Counted from the stretch's first letter, positions 42,289 to 58,246 are shown. The stretch is 64,000 bases of DNA from Filobasidium wieringae (GCA_001600055.1 BCIV01000013.1:186001-250000), one strand, 5' to 3'. The notes: generated by a model from the letters alone, not told the origin. A program made the numbers and translations.

Positions 42289-44563
42289 ATGCCTGGTAGT
42301 CTCGCACCATTCTTCTCCGGACCACCAATGACTCCTGCTCCACCCGACCCACTCGATAACGACCCAAGTCATGTACGTCTCCCATCAGGATCTCACAGAA
42401 TCAGTAACAGCCCAAGCAAAAGGTCGAACCAACGCTCACGCCGCGGCCATACCTCCAATCCACCTCCTTCCCTCCTGTCCGCCACGAAAGGCGCCCTTAC
42501 TCCATCTCAAGCTCACAACATCCCTACCAGCACTCTCACAATAGCATCTTCCTCCAGGAAGTCAACATCCCAAAGAAGCCAGGCTCTCGGTCTGCCTCTT
42601 GTCGATGATTTGCCACTCGATCTGCAGGACGAACTTTTCATCTCCGAACGTCGAACCCGAAACGTTACCAGATTATGTCCGGAGCCGAGGATGTACGATG
42701 GATTGGAGGCCTTTGACGAGGGAGTTTTGATGGATCTCAACACTTACTACGCTAGTAGGAGAGATCTGGTGGATGATAATTACCGGCCGAGCAAGACAGA
42801 AAAGCGTAAGCCATACTACGTGTGGTGGTGCGTCCCGCAGATACTGAGTACCTTGCTCCTAATCTGAAACAGCGAGTCGCAACCTGACTCAATTACCTAC
42901 ACATATGTCAGTTATTAGATCATTCTTCAAACTAAGCATCATACTGATCTAAGTGCTCGTTTACTAGCATCTTGGAAATTATAGCCTTCCTACCCTCTGA
43001 AAACATCGTAGATCTCGCTTGCTGTTCAAGGTCTCTCTACGACACCGCTCGTTCCTCCTCGGTTTGGCGCAATAAATACTATTCGAATCCTGGCTGGAAA
43101 CTTCGAAGACCGACATGGGATTACCAAATCAAACATCCGGAAATGGATCCCCTAATTGAAGGACAGCTGGACTGGGCGGGGTTGACACGTGAACGACGTA
43201 CACTAGAGGAGAGATGGGTCTCCGCAAGCAAAGCTCCTCGCGCGGATACGTTTCACGCTCATCAGTCGACCATTTACTGCTCTTTCGTCCACGAGGACTA
43301 TATCATTACCGGGGGAAGGGATCGATCGATCAGGTTCTGGAAATATCGTTCTCGGAAAGATCATCACATGTACCTCGATTCCTTATGTATCATCAAGGGG
43401 GCTCACAGGGGGTCCGTGCTTTGCATGCTAGCCGATCCCGCTGACGCGGAAGGGCAGGGCATGATGGTCACGGGCGGTTCCGATGGCGGAGTGAACGTCT
43501 GGGCTCTAGAAGGTTTATTGGGAACGGATCGAAGCGATACCGCCAATCCGAAATTGGTCAGAGCCTTAGACAAGCACGATGCAGGGGTCCTTGATCTCGC
43601 TTGGGGACCGGAGGATTTGATTTCTTGGTCAGTACCCCTATTACGATTCTTCGCTTGCTGCGCCGGAATCTGATCTTTTTTCGATCAAAGTTCGAAGGAT
43701 GGATCGATTAGGGGTAACAATACGATAGTCTAGCCATTGATCGATATCAAGGCTTATATATCGACCTTAATCTACAGTTTGGGATCGTAAATGGCTAACT
43801 CTGCGTGGCGTCATCAATCCTCTTCAAGGACCTCTCAACTGTATAGCATTCCATCCAACGAAGAAGCTGTTAGCTACAGCAGGATGTCGTGGCAAAATAT
43901 TCCTATGGGATCTGGGAACAGCTCAACTGGTAAACGAGTTCTTTGTTCCCCGCGACGATGTTGTAGCATGCTTGGAGTTCTGTGTAAGTTTCACCCTTGG
44001 GTCGAGCCTTTCAAGTGTGATTGATCTCGAAGGGCAAGCAGAACGACCAACTGGTTTTCGGAGATGAGAGGTTAAGAATTATCGATCTAGGCTTAGGTTG
44101 TCTGGTTGTCGACAAACCGGCGCATTCAGAACTTCTGAGAAGCTTCGTCGTTGTGCCCGATATGAGCAGGATCATTACAGGAGGCTACGATAAGCATGTT
44201 TACGTGAGCGTGACTTGCACATCACGAACTAGATCAGAAACCTCTAACAAAGCTAAACGCACCAGATTTGGACACACCAGAATAACAAAGCCAAGCGAGT
44301 CCATGAAGCGCATTCGAGTCCAGGCAGAGTGCTTACGGTCAGTGCTACTGCGACCAAGCTTGTTTCGTAAGTCACGTCGATTTTGGTAAGATCATCATCA
44401 ACTATGCTCACCAGATAATGGCTCGTAGAGGGGACGATATGGGGAATTTGACGATTCAGAATTGTTAGTTGTTTTGACTCGTGTCAAGAATCCGGAACGT
44501 CTGACGTCACTGAGTTCTTCTATAGTCGGGGAACATCTAACTTACGCCGCCTACTTCGCCTGA
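42289..44563 (+). CDS. F-box/WD40 protein, apparent frameshift at exon 3/4 junction
   Basis: Eight exons: 42289-42805, 42873-42906, 42968-43627, 43778-43983, 44033-44203, 44266-44366, 44429-44463, 44526-44563. An F-box spans a tiny second exon (LTQLPTHIILEIIAFLPSE). WD40 repeats follow: STIYCSFVHEDYIITGGRDR, GSVLCMLADP, VLDLAWGPEDLIS, then DRKWLTLRGVINPL, CIAFHPTKKLLATAG, and SRIITGGYDKHVYVIWTHQ. Such proteins pick substrates for SCF ubiquitin ligases. Every junction closes except exon 3 to 4: exon 3 ends with two spare bases (before GTCAGT) while exon 4 opens with two (TT) before TGG, leaving a +1/-2 mismatch. All later exons are conserved in frame, so the break is recent or an assembly error. 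The start at 42118 would add 57 residues. Confidence 0.8.
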
Positions 44564-44565
44564 TG

Positions 44566-45060
44566 TCATGCGAGTCCGATCTGTAACCGTTTCCAAATCG
44601 ACATGAGGGATTCTTTCGATGAGCCCATGAATTGCAAGTACATATCCGCTGCCCGTTCATGTGGACTATTCTCTAAGGAGGAAGCAGCGAGGTGCTGCAG
44701 GGACGCGGGCCAATCGTCATTCGTGGGATAGGGATAAAATTTGTAAAAAGGTTCTGGTCTGAACTTTCTGAATTGTTACAAGGAGTAAGGACGAGCAGAT
44801 GATGACTACCTCAACGGAACTACCTCTGGGCCCATGAACTGGACTCCATAATGATCCTCACCTTCTCTCTTTTGCAAGCCTCACACTCAAGTTGTAGTGT
44901 AGCCGTGTATTAGATGCCTGATGACTTGTTTGAAACTCTCTCCCATCCCGATAATCCTTCGGAATTGAACGCACCTGGGCACTGGTCAACTTCCACCCAG
45001 GGAGGGCACTATGATGGTCAAGGATTCTGCAGAGGATTAAAGTTATGAGTATTATCGGAG
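44566..45060 (-). other. Possible gene fragment with half a zinc-cluster motif
   Basis: An exon at 44767-44566 (minus) opens after a TTCAG acceptor and reads KFRPEPFYKFYPYPTNDDWP, continuing to SLMSIWKRLQIGLA and TGA at 44566-44568. Upstream, joined in phase across a GTAGTT...TTCAG intron (donor near 44833), the frame reads LECEACKREKVRIIMESS, which resembles the first half (C-x2-C then basic) of a Zn2Cys6 motif. No start codon or second half of the cluster was found. The stop lies two bases from the stop of the F-box gene on the other strand. Either the last exons of a small gene or a decayed regulator. Confidence 0.3.
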
Positions 45061-45191
45061 GCACTACGAGACTAGAGCCATCATAACTAGCGACAACCTG
45101 ATTTCATTATTGGCCGGTACAAAATATATGATCGTCTTTTATAGACCATTACAACGCGTTAACACAACACCTGCTAACCCCTTTGAACCCT

Positions 45192-48100
45192 TCATTGCAT
45201 GCGCTTGTAGAATAGAATGTAAGCCCGATCTGGACGTGACTGTTTGGCGGAATGATATCAGTTCATGGTGATAGGCGGTGATCAGCTAGGAAACTCACAA
45301 CCACATCATTGACTGTATGCTGCGTAACCTTGCTGTCGTCGCAATACATCCAGTTTTTATCGCCCGAGCCTTTTGCAGATTTAACGAAAGCGGTGTCTAA
45401 GTGTTACGAAGATCAGTAAAATGTGATGACAATGAACGGGACGATTAGCTCACAATGGCCGTTACTCAAGTTGCCCATGTGGTTGCTGACGGCGAACAGC
45501 TCGTATCGATAAGGTCCTCTCATTTGCATTGGATCCGATGGTCTGCCAGTTCCTGGAGGGTCTTGGGGCATCCATCTAGTGAGGTCGAGAGGCGTTTGGG
45601 GAGTCGCAGGGAAGATCACGGGCGTTTCTGATTTATCGAAAAACAATCCGCCTTGACGAGCCATGAACCGCTTGAAATGGATCAATAGCACTGGCGGAAG
45701 TCGGGCAATGGACAGCGTTTTGGTTGCTCGCCGAGGTTTCTTGCATCTAGAACAATGCCTACAGTCGACTGCCTCATCAATATGGCACATCTTACTGCAG
45801 TGTATGCTATTGCTTACCAAGCGTTCTCTCCATCTAGAATCTCGGTCTTAGTGAAGTCATCGATCAACTCATAGACTGAGATTTGGGATTTTTGGCTAGG
45901 AAGTGGTAATGAGAGGTACATGAAACTGTCGTATGTGGTCGATGTCTGCGAAAAGCGCACGTCAATCACTACGTGACGCTATACTGTAAGAGCCAGCTTA
46001 CCTTATGACAAGTCATGCACTCCAACCGATTTCGGTATTGCCCCTGAAACAGGTCAACAACAAAACTGTTGTTACGTTGCTTGTAGATCGACCACTCCTT
46101 CGCTGCAGCGACGGATGGTGGCAACGTTTCCAGAGCTGCTTCCCGCTCAGGCGTCATCTCCACGGGCGGTGGCCGTTGCTTGACCCGGTTTAGATCCTCG
46201 TGCAGACCGTCCAGGAGGAAACTAAGAAACTCTTGGGAATCTTGTTGCTCTGTACCAGCGAATGTCGGAGCAAACGTGCTGATAGATTTCTGATTTGTTG
46301 GCACCCCTTGATCAGTAACAAGAGAAAACCCAGGTATCGCTTCAGCAGACTTACTCGGAACGTGATGGGCGAAAGGAAGGTGTAGCTCTCTTGCCACAAC
46401 ATGGAGACAAGTGTGGAGAACGCTTTCGCCAATTCACCTTTGGTACCAAGAGGGTTGACCGTATTGATCGCTCTCTTAAAGCTCCCATCTATGTTCGGTT
46501 AAAACACCATTAGGAAATCGCTACGACGAACGCTCAGGAAATGCGCACCTCGAAAGAACCGAGCCAGCGGATATGTTGCGCTGAGGCATTGTAGCGTCGA
46601 GTTCATATAACATGTACTATTTAGAATTGGCGTGATGAGCATCGCGATACGTCTGCGAGGCGTAGATAATATTACTAACTTTCCGAGGTTTTTCAATCCG
46701 GAAATACCGAGAGCAACATCGCTCCAATATAACATGTCGTCCTGGTCCGGCAGCTTGGAGAGCCCATCAAATGAGATGATCGATTCCGATCGAGGAGGCT
46801 GGGGTCTTGTCTCTTGGCGCGAGGAGCCTGAAGAAGCAGCAGGGGGAGGCATCTGAGGTTGGGTCAAATTGGGATAGCTAACTGTAGATGGACGGGAGGA
46901 TCTGTCCATATAACCAGTATACGGCTGATTGTGCTGCTCGAGATAATCGCTTCTTCTCCGAGAAAGGGGGCCTGGTGAGGCATTGGCTGAAACGGGAGGT
47001 GGTGGTTTAGGTCCCCCATCCGGACTGCTGCTGTAGTTCGAAGAGTACCGTGACGATCCCGCGGGTAGATGGGACGGTATCAGTGGCTGGCCATTATAAG
47101 CTCCAGTGTATCCAGCCATAGACTGTGGGTGACTACCTGCAAACTGAGGAGGCATGGTCATGGTCAGCTAACGATGAATCAGAGCATAGTTCGGGTTGAC
47201 CGACGTTTTCAGTAATGTCCCGAGAGTAAGCAGAGGATCGGTAAACACCAGTTTCACGACGTATGCGATTTGGATCGGGTGATAGTGGGGTAGCACCTGG
47301 CAAGGGGAGACTAGGCTTCCTAATTCTATCGCAGAAATAATCGTCAGTCGCGGCTTCGACGAGAAGGATTGGACGGATCGCTTACGGTAGCATTGGTGCA
47401 GACGATTTTGAAAGCTGATTGTACTCGTCCTGTGACCGAGTTGTGCCCGAACTGTGACCAGATTCCGAGATCCACGCTTGATATCCTCCTACAAGCAGGA
47501 CAGGACTCCTTGCCAGAGTTTTAGATGAACTGAACTCTTTCTCGAAGATGACCGAGAACAAAGAAGCAGGAGCAGTAGGGTCTGCTCCCTTGGCTGGGAA
47601 AGACCTGGAATTAGAGTCGTATATGACCACAAGGTCATAATCTTTCCGCCTCTCAAACGCTCGCTGCTCCGATGATGGCTGCAAAGTCAGAGCGTTTTCC
47701 AACTTCTGGGAATCCATCCTGTGCAGTCTCATATTCAAATAAGCGGCCTGAATATGATTTTCGAAGGCTACTCGCAACTTACCCTTGTCTCCGCAATATC
47801 GTGGGATCGACCCAAACACAGCTCGACCCGTTTTCCAACTCCCCTTGCTGTATCCATCCGCTCTTGTGCTCTTCGTAGGAGCGAGTATCTATCAGAAGAA
47901 GCTTGAGGGTCGGGTTGCTCAGGTACTGCTTGAGAGTACTTGGCATGATGGCGTTGGTAAAAGGAAGGTTTGGTTTCACTTGGGCGGTAGCAGATAATGA
48001 TGCGGGTTTGGGCAGCGGTTTGGGTGCGATAGGCGGCGGTCCAGCTTTCATAACAGGACTTGAAGCTCCTGAAGCATCGCCGTTCAGGGTCAGGTCGTTC

Positions 48101-49713
48101 ATGTCCGGCATTGGCAAACTAGAGGGTCGGGGCGGCATGTCAGGGATGCTCAGAGAACTAGATCCTGCGGAGATTCCATTCGACCCGTTCGTACGCAAAC
48201 TGTTGTCGACTGTGGGGAAACCTTTTGGGGGAGAAGGCAGTTTAAGTAGATCGGTTTCGTCTTCCTGTCCTTCGGTAATAGTGTCAGGTCGACTGGGTCC
48301 ACTTTTCTGTCTGCTGAATCCAGGTCGGTCTCCATTGAGCGAAGGAGGATTGTAAGTCGGCATCGCGAAGTCTGGTTTGTGTTCGAAGTCCGCCAGCGAA
48401 GGGAACTGAGAGCTGAAATGCGCCATATCGTCATCTTGTTCAGAGACCGAGTTTTTACGAGATGGACCTGCAGATCCTGGAGCTTGCCTGTACGCGTTAC
48501 CACCTGATAAGGCTGAGACATCATCGTAAGGCATTCCGCTTGGCTTGCTATTATTGCTGTTATACCCAGATGAGAAAGCAGGCATATTGGGGAGGGAAGC
48601 TTTGTGATGATGCGATGGAACAGTAGGTACGGTGGGCAAAGGCCTCGGGGCTATTTGCGGGGAAGGAGCAGTAGGTGTTCTTGAACCCGAACCGGATGCT
48701 TGAGGGGTCATCGCTCGATCATCTTGCCTGGACGATTCTGAGAACCCTCCATTTAACCTAGAAGATAAGCCTATAGATTTGATGGAGGTAAAAGACGACC
48801 CGGTCTTGTTTGCATCAAGCTGAGTTGAAGGCGTTTGTGGTGATTGTAAAGCAACCACTGAACCTCGCCGACTACCCGTAGGTTCTTGCAATCCACCTGA
48901 GCCGTTAGAAAAGGTTCCACCGGTAGTCGGTGTTCTCGATCCATTCGAAGTGGCCGTGTATCCTGAGCTGGCAGTGCTAGGAGTTTGTAGTCCAGAACCG
49001 TTGACATCTTGGCTACCACGCTTGGCATTAGTTTGTACCTGCATACCAGCTCCTCTCAATGCTGCCATTCGAGCTGCTATAGATCCACCAGCAGAAGTAT
49101 CAGGTCCGTCAGAGGGCTTAGTACTAGACACAGGTGCTGCGGGCATAGGAGCCGAGGAAGCTCCACTGGATACAGGTCAGTAGAAATTAAATATGGGGAG
49201 AATTGCTTGACGTACTTCGGCGTGCCAGATTCAATACTTCTTAGTTTCAGCTGCTCTGCTAGTATCTTTGCTTTGTTCAAGTACTGGGATTGTTTCTACA
49301 GACACACAATCAGATGTGACTCCAGGATATGATGACAACCGAGCCGAGCTTACTGGGGAGAAATTGACATAGTCGTGCCATAATGGGTTCTTGGCACCTT
49401 CCCCCTTGATTTTTGGGTAATCCTGGTGACCGAGAAACAGTTGAAAGAATCTGACAAGCAGTTTGGACTTCATCGCAGTTTCAAGGGGCTCGTATCTCAA
49501 GGTTACTCACCCGCAGGCCTTCACATACTTGACAAACGCCTCCTCAGGTCGGTCCTCCTGCTCCGCAATTGCTGCTTCCTCGGCGGATTTCGTTGCGTTG
49601 GTGATCCAGCTTTTAGCAGAATATTGATTTGGATCTATCTGTAACTTTGCCTTCGTCCTGAGTTCAGCTAGTGTCAAGTCTTTAAGAGAAGCTGGAGGTG
49701 GTGACTGAGTCAT
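45192..49713 (-). CDS. Ubiquitin carboxyl-terminal hydrolase, USP8/Doa4 type with rhodanese domain
   Basis: Minus-strand gene with about 13 exons; the first seven are 49713-49511, 49450-49354, 49295-49216, 49165-47783, 47727-47386, 47325-47205 and 47167-46680. The N-terminus is a USP8-dimer/MIT-like domain (SLKDLTLAELRTKAKLQI, FLGHQDYPKIKGEG). A long Ser/Pro/Gly linker follows, then a rhodanese-like domain (LKLLLIDTRSYEEHKSGW; DLVVIYDSNS). The protease domain has the Cys box NLGNTCYMNSTLQC (Cys about residue 907, rebuilt across an intron), the QQDSQEFLSFLLDGLHEDL box, zinc-type CMTC and CSRC pairs, and the His box GNLSNGHYTAFVKS. It ends RAYILFYKRMQ. Yeast Doa4/Ubp4-like enzymes recycle ubiquitin from cargo at endosomes. 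The last intron appears to use a GTTTCC donor and is unsure. Confidence 0.88.
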
Positions 49714-50125
49714 GTTTGGCTGTGTTGATCTTGGCTAGTCGTTTCAGCGCATACTCCTCTTGACAGACGGTCTCCAAGTCAATGTCTTCAGACCGATAAG
49801 GATTATAACACGGATTAGTAAAACTGTTCCTTCGAAGCGGTAGAGGACGGTGCTGATTATAGTGATAGGGGATCCAGCCTAACCAGTATATGTGGAATAT
49901 GGGTATGACATGACGTATCGGTGTATGCATATGATGCTGCGTATACGCGGAACCTTCACGGACATCTACCGAGCTGCTCGACCACTTTCACATCTACCGG
50001 CAAATAACTGGTCGCAGCTCAGTGTTCTTTGCATGCACCGTTATTTCAGTTCCCAGACGCTCCTTTCATGAGAAATGTGCATGCAAGTTGATACCACCAC
50101 CGATTCGAGAGCTCATTGATCAAAA
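49714..50125. promoter_or_regulatory. Bidirectional promoter region, ubiquitin protease/VanZ-like gene
   Basis: About 410 bases between divergent start codons. The repeated GCATAT/GTATAC motif around 49925-49945 is palindromic, but no known site is recognised. Confidence 0.35.
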
Positions 50126-51162
50126 ATGGATACCTTTCGTTCACAACTGGAGGTAGTACGAGAAGACGCATGGGAAGCGATCAAACGGCCATATCCTGTC
50201 AAAGACTCGCCTTTACAAATCAGACCTGTGAGTAGAATCTGAGCGAATCCTGAACCAGCCATTGACCAACCCGTTGCGGTGCAGATAGTGGTATTTCTGC
50301 TGGCAGGATGGTTGATCGTATTAGGCATCCTTGGTATGGCGCCGATACCCGAGGTTCCAATCAACGACAAGGTTCTGCATTTCTTCGGAGTGGGTGTTTT
50401 TTGAGCGAGGGATGTGTCGTCGAATATTGATACTCGTCTTGCGTAGATGGGTATAGCAACTTTCGCTCTTTACTTTGTCATATACGTACCTGAGTAGGTC
50501 CCCTTTCAATCGCTCCTCCTGCGTCAAGCTGATAGCTTCGCTGAACAGCCAAGCAAGACGGATATGGTACTACCGAAGAGCACCCTTGATCCTCACTCTG
50601 TTCTGCGGTTTCTTTTGCGGAGGTATAGTCAGCGAGTTCGTTCAAGGATGGCTACCTGTGAGTATGACTGTTTGGCATGCACTGCAACGGGATTGCTTAT
50701 ATCTCTCTTGCTGCATAGTGGAAGAACTTTGATTGGAAGGACGTTATAGTGAGAATTTTGTCTCACCCTACGAGTCTCTTCGCTGTACTGATATATTAAT
50801 CATAGGCAAACTTATTGGGATGCTCGACATTCTTTGCTATAGCTCACCTTATGCACCAAAAGTCTCGTAAACGCTACGAGATCTCTCGATTATACCAGCC
50901 TATTACAGTAAACGACAACTTCCATAATCGAGCCCGGGATCGGTTCGTGGATCTTGAAAGAAGTGGAAGAGGGAGTATCGACGATTACGAGGTCGATGAG
51001 GAAGACGTTTGGGGGGATCGGGAAGCGAGAAGAACGAAACCCATTGCGGAGCAGAATTACGCCAATGTGGCACGAGAAGCGGATCATGGGTTCACATTGG
51101 GAGATGATGAAGATGAAGATGACGAGCCGGAAACAGACACGCGTAACGACAATCGAAATTGA
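50126..51162 (+). CDS. VanZ-like multi-pass membrane protein
   Basis: Six or more exons starting at ATG 50126 (MDTFRSQLEVVREDAWEAIK). The spliced frame gives membrane segments VVFLLAGWLIVLGILGM, MGIATFALYFVIYV, APLILTLFCGFFCGGIV and LLGCSTFFAIAHLMH, with the VanZ-family markers DKVLHFFGMG, SEFVQGWLPWKNFDWKDVIA and NLLG. In bacteria VanZ gives low-level teicoplanin resistance; the fungal proteins are uncharacterised. A C-terminal cytosolic-type tail of about 90 residues is acidic (DDEDEDDEPETD). Introns have standard borders; phases are consistent where checked. Confidence 0.85.
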
Positions 51163-52438
51163 TAGTGATCATCAACCCTTTGTACAGTTGCATTCACTAC
51201 TCTAACAGTGATTCCTGCATGCTCCATACTTGATGACGACAGCGAGAAGATTTCGCAACGATCGAGCAAGAATTTCACCCGACGCCACATGCTGTAGACT
51301 GTTTCAGAATGTCGTTCAGTCGTATCTCTCTTTGCACATCGAGGAAGGAGATGGTCAAGCTGTGGTCATTGCTCTCCAAACTTGGCTTTTGGATTTCCTT
51401 CGGGTGCACATGTTGGCGATGACTGCCAAACAACAGAAGCTCTTCAGCCGCTTGTAGAACAAGTCACGATAGAGATTTGATTTTGAGGCAATTGCTCCAG
51501 CAGTTTGGTAAATCTTTTCCATAATTCCAATAGCCCATCTAAAGGCTCTTCAACTTCTCGATCCGTCACCTTGTTCATGAAAGAAGCCTAAACAAAAATG
51601 AGATGCACGGAATTAGCCAAGCGTACCCTCTGACAGAACGCCACAATAAACCTCTCCGGTATTGACCCATTAACTGCTCAGCGAGCCAGTAGTGCATTGT
51701 ACGTACGCCTTGCCCCGAATTCAAACCAATGCAAACACGTTGCTTCCAGGCTCGTTTCCGATTGCCATATGCTGGCTTTGCTGTCTTGTTCCCGGAAACG
51801 GGGGGATGAAGTTTATGACTCAACATGCATGCCGTCGTTTTAAGAGGAGTTCTTAGCCCGCCGATTGACGGATGTTGAGATAAAAAATGAAGACCCGCGC
51901 GTGTTTATTGTCTGCTGTACCGGTTTCGAGGAGCTTTCAATAGGATTTGAGTCGATCGATATTCCTTTCGAAACAGCGCGCGTCACTTACGCCGCCATTC
52001 CAGAGACTTGATTACAATCCCTAGTCTAATCGAAGGACCCATTAGGAAAACTCCTCTGCTGACATCATTAAGGTCAGTCGAAACGATTTGAAGTGATCCA
52101 CCTAGCGAACTTTGGCACAAGAATTGAAAACGACACGCCAGATCAACCACTGAAGTAAACAGTTTGCCCTGTGCCGCGGATAACCTGGTCAGGTAGTTTG
52201 GAGGGCCAACAACATAAAATCACTCGGACAGCTATTGATGTTGGTGCCGTAAGTCACGATAACATCGGTCCTAGTTCTCTGACAATCCCAACCGACTCTG
52301 CTCTGATCACGATGGGATGCTCGAACTGGCGAAATGGCTTGAATAGCCAACGCATTCTTCCGTGTATGACTTTACTATCGATTTATACAACATTTGATTC
52401 GAGGCTTGCTATGCGCCCGTGACAATCGTTCATAACGT
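51163..52438. other. Convergent intergenic stretch with minus-strand coding-like pieces
   Basis: About 1.3 kb. On the minus strand, a good acceptor (TTTTTGTTTAG, about 51596) opens ASFMNKVTDREVEEPLDG and LLELWKRFTKLLEQLPQNQ, ending at a stop near 51460; then another frame reads AAEELLLFGSHRQHVHPKE to about 51285. Upstream, 51826-51720 reads KTAKPAYGNRKRAWKQRV before a GTACGT donor. These pieces look coding but the frames do not join, so a decayed gene is possible. The rest is featureless. Confidence 0.3.
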
Positions 52439-55791
<3,353 letters not shown>

Positions 55792-58246
55792 CTACTTGCT
55801 ATGCGCAGTCTGCTTGATTCTACGTGCCTTTTCCGCCTTGGGCATCTTCGTCTGACGTTTCTCCCTCTTCTCCTCCTTTAAAGCCTTCTTTCGTTCCTGT
55901 TCAAGTAGCAACTGGAAATCAGAATCGGGTCTTCTTTCAAACGAATCAACTGATCATCTCCGAGGACTGACCTTCTTCGCGTCCTTGTCTTCATGTCGGA
56001 ACCCTCTGGATTTCTTCTCCTTGCCATCCTCATCATCATCATCCTCCTCCTCCTCACTCTCCTCCTCGTCCTCGTTCAACTCGTCCTCCCACTTGACCCC
56101 TCTCCGCTGTTCCGCCTCGCCCCCAGATTTCTCCCCCTTCAAAGCCGACTTTGTCCTTCCCGCTTCTTCCTCCCTACTCTGCCCGGCCCCATTGACACCC
56201 GTAAGACTGGCATAAATCAACTCGTCCCCCTTCCCCGCGGCGATCTTATCGATATCCCTCTCCGGGTCATAAACCTCTCCGAGATTCCGAGGGATGTAAG
56301 AGGACATGAAGACCGCTTCGTCCGTCGCCCTCTTGCCCTGTTCTTCCCCTATCGAAGAGGAATCCCCAGTCTCGGGGTTCATGGAGGAGATCACGTCCGT
56401 CTTATCCTCCTTCAACCCGATCCCACTGTCCAGCCAATCCCCGACGATCTCCTTCAGATCATCCTCCGTCTCTTCCTTCTCCTCGATCCTCCCCGTCCCA
56501 TCCGCGCGTTTTAGGGAATCGGAAACGACGAAATCAAAAGTCCCCCTGATCCCCAAGGTCTTGATCTCACCGCCTGAACGACGGACGAAGAACTCGTCAA
56601 TGTTCTTGATATCGTGTCGTAGGAAATCAAAGGAAGATGGATGGTCGTGTTCGACCGATTGGGAAACGTCGATGATGTAGAGATGGTTATCGTGGTACCT
56701 GCAAAGTTCCCTCGTCTCATTAGCACGACCCCTCTCCTGCTTCGGACGCCCTTCACGAACGAAGCCTCGTCGACTTACAAGATGTTATACTCGCTCAGAT
56801 CCGTATGGACCAGACGACATCGTCTAAACATCCATCTCATCGCGACCAACAACTCGGCGTAAAGTTCCCTCAGTTCGTCCGTATCGATATCAGCGTCCTT
56901 GAGCCTCTTGGACGCACGGGAGGATTCCGATTCTTCTTGTCCCGCGGGAGATCGTTCCGTCGGTTCAGAGGGGGACGGTTTGGATGATGAGGAGGATGGT
57001 GCTGTTGTTGAAGACGATGGCAGGGCTAGACCGGATATGTGAGGTAACGTAGGGGGAGCTTCTGATCCCAGAAACTCCATGACCAGTACGTTCTCCCTCA
57101 CGTCGACCACACGGGGACATCTGACCCCACCTTCCCTCAACCGTCTCAAATTCCTCAACTCCTTCTCCGCCCAGACTTTGACCATCTTACGAGGATTGGC
57201 CACTTTGGTATAAGCGTTCCTGAACCGATGTTCCCCCTGGATATACTGGGAGCGCGATTTGAAGCTCAAGATCGAAGTCTTGTAGATCTTGAGGGCCAGG
57301 TTTGCGGGGTAGGGACGGGGATAAGTCTTGCTCTCGCTCAATTCTACCGGTTCTTCCTTCGGTCCGGGAGCGAAATAGACGTTGGCTTCTTTCCCTGTGG
57401 AGACGCAGCCTTCTATTCGAGAGACCAAGCCCCGACGGATGAGGGATTGGAGGACGGCTCGGGTTCTGGAATCTAGGACTTGATCTACCGTCGCTCTATC
57501 CGCTTTATCCTTTTGGTTGGCGGAGAGGGATGAATGTTTAGGAGCGGATGGGACTCCGCCGAGTGAGACGGGCGGGAGAGGTTTCTTCTTCATATTCTGC
57601 GCAGGCGGTTTCGGTACTGTAGAAGTGGAGGAAGAAGCCACAGCGACAGCCTCCCCGTCTACCTCTTCCCCCCCGTTCAAACGTCTCAAAACGGCTCTCC
57701 TCTGCCTGGCGGTCAATCCTTTCCCAACATCTTCTTCCCCCTGAACGACTCCTCCCCTTCGAGCGTTCCGTGCGGGGAGTGGCATATCCGCTTCCGTATC
57801 CGCTTCACCCTTTATTCCCTGGGTACCGTTACGGGTCGTCGGGAGGGTGGAGAGGACTTTTTGATGTTGTCTCATCCTATTGTAAAGTTTCGTAAAGTCT
57901 AAAAGAGCCGGGGGAGGAGGTTCGAATGAGAATGGGAATGAAGCGGTGAGTCGGGATGACGGGGGTGACGGGGGAACTCACCTCCATCGGCAATCTCCCA
58001 ATCTTCATCCTCGATGTTCAAATCCTCCACCCCCATTTCTTCCTGTAAGAGTTGGTCTTCCTCATCGCTATCCAACTCGTACTGTTCAAGGTAAGAATCA
58101 TCGTCATCCCCTTCCGAATCGTTGTCGTCGTCTGGATGGGGAGCGGTGGCTAGACGTTGGATCTCCGCTTGGACCTGGACTGCGTCGAGATTATCACTTG
58201 GGGTGTCTTGAGTTGGGTCATCTATTCGTGCGGGCGCGGTTGACAT
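55792..58246 (-). CDS. RIO1: Atypical kinase/ATPase RIO1
   Basis: Minus-strand gene from ATG 58246 (MSTAPARIDD; an ATG three codons upstream is possible) to TAG 55792-55794. The kinase core reads GCVSTGKEANVYFAPG (P-loop STGKEANV), LALKIYKTSILSFKSRSQY (catalytic Lys), RNAYTKVANPRKMVKVWAEK, then hinge VLVMEFLGSEAPP, catalytic loop RLVHTDLSEYNIL and, across an intron, YIIDVSQSVEHDHP (metal Asp). A roughly 60-residue Ser/Pro-rich insert lies between hinge and catalytic loop. N- and C-termini are very acidic (NDSEGDDDDSYLE; EEESEEEEDDDDED) and the end is basic. Rio1 acts in late 40S subunit maturation in the cytoplasm. Confidence 0.94.
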
